Source: Methanobacteriaceae archaeon (GTDB taxonomy: Archaea; Methanobacteriota; Methanobacteria; Methanobacteriales; Methanobacteriaceae). From it: a stretch of 8,209 bases of DNA. The stretch lies in the NCBI GenBank assembly GCA_017883605.1, contig JADGNH010000082.1, positions 1-8,209 of the forward strand. The letters run 5' to 3'. Below the pieces are notes generated by a model. That model did not search any database, had not been told where the DNA came from, and saw nothing but the letters and a program-made list of their open reading frames with translations. Positions 1 to 5,949 of this stretch are shown piece by piece (the stretch's first letter is position 1; each line of letters starts with the position of its first letter). Both the position numbers and the translations under genes were made by a program.

Positions 1-103
1 CAAATTTTTGTATTTGCAGAAGTAGTAACCTCCATTAGAATATCTATGATCTAATTCAATAATAATAGTTTGGAAGGCCAGATTTCGTGTGGATTTACTA
101 CAC

Positions 104-161
104 TAACAAATAAAATAACGGTAACAAATCATTTCTGTTAAAAACAGCTAACAAATCATTT
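104..161. repeat. Short direct repeats TAACAAAT(CATTT)
   Basis: The 13-base word TAACAAATCATTT occurs exactly at 122-134 and 149-161, and its first eight bases also occur at 104-111. The spacings are 18 and 27 bases. A 5-bp stem-loop lies between the two full copies. The words sit upstream of the probable promoter of the zinc-ribbon gene and might be an operator, but in such A+T-rich DNA chance is a real alternative. Confidence 0.4.
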
Positions 162-261
162 TTCTTTTAAATTTAATAAAAACTCAAAAACCTTTTCATC
201 CTGATTACTTACCACCTGCTCTACCACAATACTCACCAGACTACCAGCCAATCTATAGAGC

Positions 262-267
262 GGTGAT
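262..267 (+). promoter_or_regulatory. Ribosome binding site GGTGAT
   Basis: GGTGAT matches the part of the archaeal anti-Shine-Dalgarno complement (GGAGGTGATC) closest to the start codon. It lies three bases before the ATG at 271 and supports that start for the zinc-ribbon gene. Confidence 0.6.
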
Positions 268-270
268 ATT

Positions 271-660
271 ATGGCAGAAGTAAAAGCAAAACTGGATCCA
301 GAAAAATTGGCAGAGCAGCCTGTTGAAAAACCTGAAAGCAAAGAACTAGTTATAATCCCTAAAAAAGAGTTTTTAGACTGGTATAAATATACTCGAGAAG
401 TTGTTGGGGATATTGGAATGAAAAAGCAGGAAAATGGAAACCTAAAGGAGTGCCCCAACTGCAGGAGCACCATGAAAAGCCATAAACTGATAAATGGTGG
501 AGAAGAGGAGTTATGGTACCTGTGTCCCCAGTGTGATTTTACTTTCTCTGAAAAACAGCACAGTTACTTTACTCTGATGATGATGAGGCTGATAAAGAGT
601 AGTAAAAAGCAAAATAGGGAAGGAGGAATGATTGAGGATAGAAAATGTGATATCGTCTAA
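271..660 (+). CDS. Small zinc-ribbon protein of unknown function
   Basis: 129 residues. I do not recognise a named family. The N-terminal third (residues 1-30) is charged, with Lys, Glu and Pro, and looks disordered. Residues 31-50 (KKEFLDWYKYTREVVGDIGM) look helical. Residues 61-88 form a compact zinc ribbon with C61-x2-C64 and C85-x2-C88, each pair within CPxC. The tail after residue 100 is basic (LIKSSKKQNR). There is no signal peptide or membrane segment, so a cytoplasmic nucleic-acid-binding or protein-binding role is an inference from the ribbon and basic tail. The ATG at 271 is preceded by GGTGAT. An internal AGGAGG at 621-626 lies only one base before an in-frame ATG (residue 120), too close for a normal start. 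No co-transcribed partner is obvious; the next gene is 114 bases away. Confidence 0.75.
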   Translation: MAEVKAKLDPEKLAEQPVEKPESKELVIIPKKEFLDWYKYTREVVGDIGMKKQENGNLKECPNCRSTMKSHKLINGGEEELWYLCPQCDFTFSEKQHSYFTLMMMRLIKSSKKQNREGGMIEDRKCDIV

Positions 661-774
661 AATGATATAATCGGAGATTTTTCAAATTTCTTTACAAAAA
701 TAAAACAAAAAAATCCCCTCCAACCCACAAAACACACAAACTGTTAAGATTAATTAAAAACAGAATAGTAAAAC

Positions 775-915
775 ATGGATATAATAAGTACCTTGTTCGA
801 CGGAGTAGTTGCTGTAGCAGTTGGAATTTTTTTAGGTCTTATCATTGCCGGTGTAATCGGTGTAATAGTGCTGGGGATTGTAACGGCCAGGAAACGCTTG
901 AAAAGAAAACCATAA
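775..915 (+). CDS. 46-residue single-span membrane protein
   Basis: An ATG at 775 opens a 46-codon frame ending TAA at 913-915. The protein starts MDIISTLFDG, followed by about 25 hydrophobic and small residues (roughly 11-38, rich in Val, Ile, Gly and Ala), and ends in a basic tail with the residues ARKRLKRKP. This is a classic one-helix membrane protein with a positively charged cytoplasmic end, so the N terminus would face outward. No function can be assigned. A Shine-Dalgarno sequence is not clear upstream (only GAATAGTAAAAC), so translation might be leaderless or weak. The composition is far from random for such A+T-rich surroundings: the coding part is G+C-richer than both flanks, which supports it being a real gene. 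Confidence 0.6.
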   Translation: MDIISTLFDGVVAVAVGIFLGLIIAGVIGVIVLGIVTARKRLKRKP

Positions 916-939
916 CTTTCCCTATAAAAACAATAATCA

Positions 940-1000
940 TTTCCAATTTTATATCTTAACTAAACATCCTTTCCAATTTTATATCCTTTAAACTAAACAT
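940..1000. repeat. Imperfect tandem repeat of about 30 bases
   Basis: Two near-identical units occur at 940-966 and 970-1000. Each begins TTTCCAATTTTATATC and ends AACTAAACAT, and the second carries extra bases in the middle (CTTTA where the first has TT). They lie between the small membrane gene and the promoter of the HARP-family gene. They could be a duplicated regulator site or the 3' end and terminator region of the preceding gene; neither is established. Confidence 0.55.
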
Positions 1001-1038
1001 GGCTAACAAAAGTTTATAGGACAATAAACCAACATTTT

Positions 1039-1047
1039 TTTATATTA
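1039..1047 (+). promoter_or_regulatory. Probable TATA box (TTTATATTA) of the HARP-family gene
   Basis: TTTATATTA at 1039-1047 is identical to the word found before hisS at 1916-1924 and close to the archaeal TATA consensus. Transcription would begin about 22-27 bases downstream, near 1070, giving an untranslated leader of about 130 bases that includes both stem-loops before the 1199 start. A second A+T-rich candidate (TAAAAATATTTT, about 1115-1126) would give a shorter leader lacking the first stem-loop arm. Confidence 0.45.
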
Positions 1048-1122
1048 ATCTGTTTAAAAATGTAAAGAGAGAAGAGATTTGAAATGTTTAAAGTAATTAA
1101 TTAAAAAAGAATAATAAAAATA

Positions 1123-1198
1123 TTTTGATCAACCTTTAAGGGTTGATTCCATTAAGATTTGATCAACCTTTTCTTAGAAGGTTGGTTGGTGGTGTACC
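1123..1198 (+). promoter_or_regulatory. Leader with two stem-loops and an alternative pairing, before the HARP-family start
   Basis: Four arms are visible. Arm 1, ATCAACC (1128-1134), pairs with arm 2, GGTTGAT (1141-1147), over a 6-base loop. Arm 3, CAACCTT (1164-1170), pairs with arm 4, AAGGTTG (1178-1184), over a 7-base loop. Arm 2 extended (1138-1147) can instead pair with arm 3 extended (1162-1171) over 10 base pairs including one G-U, with a 14-base loop. The first two pairings exclude the third. Arm 4 runs into the G-rich ribosome binding site GGTGGTG (1188-1194), four bases before the ATG. This is the layout of an attenuator or translational switch. The repeated word TTTGATCAACCTTT could alternatively be a protein operator. 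No known riboswitch class was recognised. Confidence 0.5.
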
Positions 1199-1861
<663 letters not shown>

Positions 1862-1915
1862 ATCTTAAACCTCCGAAAAGGAGTCAAAAAATCCAAAATT
1901 TTGTATAATATTTTA

Positions 1916-1970
1916 TTTATATTAAATAGTATTCAAAAATAATTAAAAGACACTTTTACAAGGTAGGGAG
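1916..1970 (+). promoter_or_regulatory. Promoter and ribosome binding site region of hisS
   Basis: TTTATATTA at 1916-1924 repeats exactly the word placed before the HARP-family gene. A start of transcription about 25 bases on, near 1945-1950, would give a short leader. The purine-rich AGGTAGGGAG at 1961-1970 is the ribosome binding site, ending five bases before the ATG at 1976. Confidence 0.5.
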
Positions 1971-1975
1971 AATAT

Positions 1976-3268
1976 ATGGATATTCAAAGACCTAGAGGAA
2001 CACGAGACTTCCTTTTCCATGAAATGAGTCAGAGAAAACAGGTAGAAAACACTTTAAGAAGGATTTTTGAAACCTACGGTTATCAGGAGATAAAAACTCC
2101 CCTATTTGAAGATCTGGCTCTGTTCACCATGAAGTCTGGTGAGGGGATAATGGAGCAGATCTACCATTTCCAGGATAAGGGAGGGAGAGATCTGGCCTTA
2201 AGGCCGGAGTTAACCGCTCCTGTGGCCAGATTATACATAAATGAACTGCAAAAAAAATCCAAACCCATTAAGATGTACTACTTTGGCAGCTGTTTCAGGT
2301 ATGAAAGACCTCAGGCAGGCAGATGGAGGCAGTTCTGGCAGTTAGGATGTGAACTTATTGGGGGACGTTCCCCAGAATCAGAGGCAGAGATCATAGCCCT
2401 CTCCGCCCATTGCCTGGAAGAACTGGGACTGGAGGATTTTGAAATTCACATCGGAAATCTGGGAATAATTAGGGGGATACTGAACGAAGCAGGAGTATCT
2501 CGAGGAGAGCAGGACCAGATTATGGCCACCATAGATAAGGGAGATGTTAAGGAGCTTAAAGATATTTTAGAAACGTTCAGGGTGGATCAAAACTTAAAAG
2601 ATGTGCTTATCACCCTGGTGGGTATGAAGGGCCACCGAGAGGTAATAGATAAGGTTTCCAGGATAATAGATGGTAATGAAAGTGCTTTAAAAGCATTGAA
2701 AGAGCTTGAAGAGCTTTTAGGAATATTGGAAGCCTTTGGTTTTTCAAATTACATCGTGAACCTGGGCATTGCCCGGGGTTTAGATTACTACTCTGGAACC
2801 GTGTCTGAGATCTACGTGCACGGCCTGGGTGCCCAGAAACAGATAAGTGGCGGGGGAACCTATAATTTAATAGAGTTGTTTGGCGGTGAAACCGTGGAAT
2901 CCACTGGATTCGCCTTCGGATTTGACCGGCTTATGGAAGCCCTTAAAAAGCAGGGGATAACCATGCCACAATCCAGAACTGTGGACGTATTTGTTGCCCC
3001 CATATCTCAAGAGGTGAAGCTCCAGGCCTTTGAAATAGCTCAGGATTTGAGAAAAAATGGCATTAAAACCGATGTGGACCTGGTGGGCAGAAAACTGAAA
3101 AGGATCCTGTCCCACGCAGATAGTTTAGGTGCAAGATACGTGCTTCTGGTGGGTGAAAGGGACCTGAAAGAGGGAAAAATTACTTTAAAGGATATGGAGC
3201 TAGGTGAACAGATTCTGGTTGAAATAGACCAGGTAACGGCGCATTTGATAAAATTATGTCCACAATAA
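1976..3268 (+). CDS. hisS: Histidyl-tRNA synthetase
   Basis: Cytoplasmic class II aminoacyl-tRNA synthetase that charges tRNA-His with histidine using ATP. It has 430 residues, the usual length. Visible elements in order: N-terminal RPRGTRDF (5-12); LRPELTAPVAR (75-85), the substrate-binding loop; motif 2, CFRYERPQAGRWRQFWQLG (106-124), with the ATP-contacting arginine; an insertion domain of about 165-250; the histidine-specific motif RGLDYYSG (267-274); motif 3, GFAFGFDRL (311-319), with its arginine; and an anticodon-binding domain from about 335 (VDVFVAPI) to the C terminus. All catalytic motifs are intact. The ATG at 1976 follows AGGTAGGGAG and gives a normal N terminus. It is probably transcribed alone, between a TATA box at 1916 and the repeat-filled gap that follows. 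Its substrate histidine links it to hisI downstream. Confidence 0.97.
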   Translation: MDIQRPRGTRDFLFHEMSQRKQVENTLRRIFETYGYQEIKTPLFEDLALFTMKSGEGIMEQIYHFQDKGGRDLALRPELTAPVARLYINELQKKSKPIKMYYFGSCFRYERPQAGRWRQFWQLGCELIGGRSPESEAEIIALSAHCLEELGLEDFEIHIGNLGIIRGILNEAGVSRGEQDQIMATIDKGDVKELKDILETFRVDQNLKDVLITLVGMKGHREVIDKVSRIIDGNESALKALKELEELLGILEAFGFSNYIVNLGIARGLDYYSGTVSEIYVHGLGAQKQISGGGTYNLIELFGGETVESTGFAFGFDRLMEALKKQGITMPQSRTVDVFVAPISQEVKLQAFEIAQDLRKNGIKTDVDLVGRKLKRILSHADSLGARYVLLVGERDLKEGKITLKDMELGEQILVEIDQVTAHLIKLCPQ

Positions 3269-3320
3269 ACCTGAATAAAAATTATCCCTTAATAAATTAT
3301 CTCGTAACTAATTAAAGGTT

Positions 3321-3470
3321 AAAATATAGATAAATAACTAAAATATAGGTAATTAAACTAAATATAAGATAAATAAACTGGAATATAAGATTAAATAGTT
3401 GAAATATAAGATAAATTAAATTAAATATGATAAACTAACTAAAATATAAATAATCTAACTAAAATGGGCA
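3321..3470. repeat. Tandem array of degenerate 20-base A+T-rich units upstream of hisI
   Basis: The core AATAT recurs at 3323, 3342, 3361, 3382, 3403, 3424 and 3443, with a decayed eighth copy (AAATG) at 3462-3466, giving spacings of 19-21 bases. A consensus unit is close to AACTAAAATATAAGATAAAT. The array fills most of the 222-base gap between hisS and the chosen hisI start. Each unit contains a TATA-like core, so the hisI promoter must lie within the array. The spacing near two helical turns would place the A+T tracts on one face of the DNA and could cause curvature. The units are too short and without spacers to be a CRISPR array. Confidence 0.75.
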
Positions 3471-3490
3471 AATTAACCAAGGATGTAAAG

Positions 3491-3901
3491 ATGATGGAAA
3501 TAGAAGATCTCCAGCTGAACTTCAGACACAAAATAAAGGGTGAAAGCCTGGTAATAGCAATTGCACAGGATTATAAAACATCTGAAGTATTAATGGTGGC
3601 CTATATGAATCAGGAAGCTCTGGAAAAGACTTTGGACACTGGTAAGGCCCATTACTGGAGTACTTCCCGGGAGAAAATATGGTTCAAAGGGGAAAGCTCT
3701 GGACATTTCCAGCTGGTAGAGGAGATATTTACAGACTGTGATAAAGACGCATTACTATTAAAAGTAAGACAAGAAGGCGGGGCCTGTCACCATGGTTACT
3801 ATTCCTGTTTTTATAGAGTTATATCGGATCAAAATGGATTTAAATTAAAGGTTGTTAAGGATAAAGTCTTTGAACCTGAAAATATCTATGGGGGGGATTA
3901 A
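3491..3901 (+). CDS. hisI: Phosphoribosyl-AMP cyclohydrolase
   Basis: Catalyses the third step of histidine biosynthesis, opening the purine ring of phosphoribosyl-AMP in the cytoplasm. It is the single-domain archaeal form without a fused HisE domain. Counted from 3491 it has 136 residues. Family motifs are intact: MVAYMNQEAL, YWSTSREKIWFKGESSG, FTDCDKDALLLKV with the metal-binding aspartates and the first zinc cysteine, then GGACHHGYYSCFYR with the other two zinc cysteines. An earlier in-frame ATG at 3464 lies in the last unit of the repeat array and has no ribosome binding site. The ATGs at 3491 and 3494 are preceded by AAGGATG (3479-3485) and match where the family fold begins, so 3491 (or 3494) is preferred. 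The stop TAA is followed at once by the ATG of the PINA-like gene, implying one operon. Confidence 0.95.
   Translation: MMEIEDLQLNFRHKIKGESLVIAIAQDYKTSEVLMVAYMNQEALEKTLDTGKAHYWSTSREKIWFKGESSGHFQLVEEIFTDCDKDALLLKVRQEGGACHHGYYSCFYRVISDQNGFKLKVVKDKVFEPENIYGGD
3890..3898 (+). promoter_or_regulatory. G-run ribosome binding site inside the hisI 3' end
   Basis: Seven consecutive G residues (3890-3896), coding for the Gly-Gly near the HisI C terminus, serve as the only plausible ribosome binding site for the ATG at 3902, five bases on. The overlap of this site with the upstream coding sequence suggests translational coupling of the two genes. Confidence 0.55.
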
Positions 3902-5770
3902 ATGAAGATTGTTCCAGATACCAGTGTAATTGTGGACGGTAGAATCACCAAAATCATGGCGGACAAGAAATTCAAGGGATGTGAGGTAATTATCCCTGAA
4001 GCAGTTATATCTGAATTGGAAAATCAGGCAAATAAGGGGAGAGAAACCGGTTTTAACGGTCTTGATGAGCTTAAAAATCTGCAGAAGCTCTCCACAGAGG
4101 GTAAGATCAATTTGACCTATGTGGGGAGGAGGCCTACCCTGGACGAGATTTCCCTGGCCAAGGGAGGGGAAATAGACGCCATGATCAGAAACACCGCAGG
4201 GGAGCATCAGGCCGTACTGGTAACCAGCGACCGGGTGCAGAAGGAAGTGGCAGAAGCCCAGGGGCTGGAGGCTATCTACCTTAAACAGGAGATGGTGGTA
4301 TATACAGACTTGGAGATAGGGAAATTTTTTGATAAAAACACCATGTCCATCCACTTAAAGGAAAATGTAATTCCACTGGCAAAGAAGGGAAAACCAGGCG
4401 ATATTAAACTGGTTAAAATAGGTACCAGACCGCTTAAACGATCTGAAATTGAAAAAATGGCCAGAGAAATTGTGGAAAGAGCTAAAAGTGACTTTAAAAG
4501 TTTTATTGAAATAGAGATGGAAGGGGCTACCGTGGTTCAGTTCCGGGAGTACCGGATATCCATTGCCCGGCCGCCTTTCTCTGATGGAGTGGAGATCACC
4601 GTGGTCCGGCCCGTGGCCAGCGTATCCCTGGAAAGTTACAAACTCCCTGAGAAACTCATCGAGCGTTTAAGAAACACAGCCAAAGGTATATTAATTTCAG
4701 GCCCACCTGGCGCGGGTAAAACCACATTTGCCCAGGCTATAGCCGAATTTTACAGTAAAACCATAGGGTCCATTGTAAAGACCATGGAATCACCTCGAGA
4801 CCTGCAGGTAGGGGACGAGATCACACAATACGCCCCACTAGAGAAAGATATGGCCAAAACTGCCGATATATTGCTCTTAGTACGCCCAGATTACACTATA
4901 TACGATGAACTGCGAAAGACCAAGGATTTCAAGATATTCGCCGATATGAGGCTGGCCGGTGTGGGGATGATTGGAGTGGTGCATTCCACCCGACCTATAG
5001 ACGCTATCCAGCGGATCATCGGACGGGTGGAGATGGGAATGATCCCCTCCATTGTGGATACCACTATTTTCATAAAAGACGGGCAGGTGTCAGCCATATA
5101 CGACGTTTTACTCACGGTAAAGGTCCCAACAGGGATGATAGAGGCCGATCTTTCCAGGCCAGTCATAGAAATAAGGGACTTTGAAAATGGAGAGCTGATG
5201 CATGAGATATACACCTACGGAGAACAGACCATTGTGATGGATGTGGGTGTAACCAAATTTGAGAAAACCCCCATCCAGAAAATTGCCGAACGGGAGATCA
5301 GTGATGAAATAAAAAGGAGACTCCCCGAAGCAGCAGTGGAAGTGGATATGAAATCAGATAAGAGGGCCACGGTGTGGATAGATGAAAAAAATGTTCCAAA
5401 GCTTATTGGTAAGAAGGGTAAAACCATTGATGAGGTGGAAAAGAAAATAGGCATCAGCATTGGAGTAGAATCCCTTAAAGACAGAGAACTGGATAAAAAA
5501 ACTATTGCGCCGGAGTCCCTTAAATCCAGAGAACTGGATAAAAAAACCAGCATCAACGTGGAACTTGCAGGGAACTATGTGGTCCTGAACTTCAACAAAG
5601 AAGCTGTTGGCACACCCTTCGACATATTAGTGGATGATAATTACCTCTTCACCGCCACCGTAGGCAAAAAAGGGAATATAAAAATAAAAAAAGACATAGA
5701 ACTTGCAGATATAATTTTAAACGCCCTGAAAAAGGACATACCCATACAGGCCAAGGTGAGAAGGGAGTGA
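3902..5770 (+). CDS. PINA-like protein: PIN domain, PilT/VirB11-type ATPase and KH domain
   Basis: 622 residues. Domain order: an N-terminal PIN domain (1-130) with acidic residues D6 (VPDTS), E38 (SELE), D92 (EIDA) and D110 (TSDR); a linker; a secretion-ATPase-like domain with Walker A GPPGAGKTT (267-275), the segment HSTRPIDAIQRIIGRVEMG (361-379) and strand DILLLVRPD; a KH domain with the IGKKGK loop (502-507); and a beta-rich C-terminal domain (about 550-622). This is the architecture of archaeal PINA, studied in Sulfolobus as a hexameric ATPase that moves Holliday junctions and works with the helicase Hjm and the resolvase Hjc; the KH domain binds Hjm. A role in fork repair and recombination is therefore inferred by homology. 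No membrane segment is present, so it is not a pilus motor. A 15-residue tandem duplication lies after the KH domain. It is coupled to hisI upstream and followed by an oligo-T terminator. Confidence 0.9.
   Translation: MKIVPDTSVIVDGRITKIMADKKFKGCEVIIPEAVISELENQANKGRETGFNGLDELKNLQKLSTEGKINLTYVGRRPTLDEISLAKGGEIDAMIRNTAGEHQAVLVTSDRVQKEVAEAQGLEAIYLKQEMVVYTDLEIGKFFDKNTMSIHLKENVIPLAKKGKPGDIKLVKIGTRPLKRSEIEKMAREIVERAKSDFKSFIEIEMEGATVVQFREYRISIARPPFSDGVEITVVRPVASVSLESYKLPEKLIERLRNTAKGILISGPPGAGKTTFAQAIAEFYSKTIGSIVKTMESPRDLQVGDEITQYAPLEKDMAKTADILLLVRPDYTIYDELRKTKDFKIFADMRLAGVGMIGVVHSTRPIDAIQRIIGRVEMGMIPSIVDTTIFIKDGQVSAIYDVLLTVKVPTGMIEADLSRPVIEIRDFENGELMHEIYTYGEQTIVMDVGVTKFEKTPIQKIAEREISDEIKRRLPEAAVEVDMKSDKRATVWIDEKNVPKLIGKKGKTIDEVEKKIGISIGVESLKDRELDKKTIAPESLKSRELDKKTSINVELAGNYVVLNFNKEAVGTPFDILVDDNYLFTATVGKKGNIKIKKDIELADIILNALKKDIPIQAKVRRE
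5468..5557 (+). repeat. 45-base in-frame tandem duplication in the PINA-like gene
   Basis: Units at 5468-5512 and 5513-5557 encode ESLKDRELDKKTIAP and ESLKSRELDKKTSIN. The first 12 codons match at 32 of 36 bases by eye; the last three codons differ. The duplication lies in the link between the KH domain and the C-terminal domain and keeps the frame. Confidence 0.9.
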
Positions 5771-5774
5771 ATAG

Positions 5775-5794
5775 AAAAAAAAGTTTTTTTTTTT
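5775..5794 (+). terminator. Oligo-T terminator of the hisI-PINA operon (A8-G-T11)
   Basis: Eight A residues, one G and eleven T residues follow the stop codon of the PINA-like gene by four bases. The T run alone is a strong archaeal intrinsic termination signal, and the A and T runs form a palindrome. Confidence 0.7.
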
Positions 5795-5842
5795 AAATAA
5801 ATTAAGATTTAGAAGAATTTAAATTTTTAAATAAAAAATTAA

Positions 5843-5916
5843 AAGGTCTTAATAAATTTGTAAGGTTTTAAAATAAAAATTACAAGGTCTTAATAAAGGT
5901 TTTAAAATAAAAATTA
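5843..5916. repeat. Composite A+T-rich direct repeats before the TIM-barrel gene
   Basis: AAGGTCTTAATAAA occurs at 5843-5856 and 5884-5897. A 21-base word beginning AAGGTTTTAAAATAAAA occurs exactly at 5862-5882 and 5896-5916. Together they make two units of about 41 and 33 bases, the second shortened where its parts overlap. They sit between the terminator and the ribosome binding site of the next gene, where its promoter should be. Confidence 0.8.
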
Positions 5917-5922
5917 TAAAAA

Positions 5923-5942
5923 TTTATAAACTACCACAGGAG
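5923..5942 (+). promoter_or_regulatory. TATA-like word and ribosome binding site of the TIM-barrel gene
   Basis: AGGAG at 5938-5942 ends seven bases before the ATG at 5950 and is a clear ribosome binding site. TTTATAAA at 5923-5930 looks like a TATA box but is so close that transcription would start about at the ATG. Because a ribosome binding site is present, the working TATA box is more likely one of the A+T words inside the repeats just upstream, such as TTTAAAAT at 5901-5908. Confidence 0.45.
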
Positions 5943-5949
5943 TTAATAA

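Larger units (their letters stand above)
1..270. other. A+T-rich left edge, no supported gene
   Basis: No convincing complete gene is visible here. On the minus strand, bases 102 to 1 form an open frame of 34 codons that leaves the window. Its translation has protein-like composition (it includes the residues ELDHRYSNGGYYFCKY), but it has no ATG or GTG start and follows an in-frame TAG at 105-103, so it may be the decayed 5' part of a gene lying to the left. The rest is A+T-rich, with short TAACAAAT repeats, a small stem-loop CTGTT-AAA-AACAG at 135-147, and a TATA-like stretch around 166-176 (TTTTAAATTTAA) that could serve the gene starting at 271. Confidence 0.4.

Noticed and set aside
628..660. 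Separate tiny gene starting at the ATG after AGGAGG
   Set aside because: It is in the frame of the zinc-ribbon protein, would encode only ten residues, and the AGGAGG is one base from the ATG.
1871..1883. Stem-loop CTCC-GAAAA-GGAG as terminator of the HARP-family gene
   Set aside because: It has only four base pairs and no T run directly after it, so the support is too weak to list as a terminator.
3321..3470. CRISPR-like array of regularly spaced repeats
   Set aside because: The 20-base units are contiguous, degenerate and purely A+T-rich, with no unique spacers and no cas genes nearby.
3902..4291. Toxin (VapC) of a toxin-antitoxin pair
   Set aside because: The PIN domain is the N-terminal part of a 622-residue ATPase, and no small antitoxin gene precedes it; the upstream gene is hisI.
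3845..4354. Minus-strand open frame of 169 codons over the hisI/PINA junction
   Set aside because: It overlaps two well-supported coding sequences on the opposite strand and shows no domain; it is an antisense shadow.
4697..5200. PilT/VirB11-type secretion or pilus motor
   Set aside because: The ATPase core is similar, but the N-terminal PIN domain and C-terminal KH domain define the PINA family, and no pilin or membrane partner genes are adjacent.
5215..5556. Long minus-strand open frame inside the PINA-like gene
   Set aside because: It lies wholly within a strongly supported gene, is rich in Ser, Phe and Ile as expected of an antisense shadow, and has no recognisable motif.
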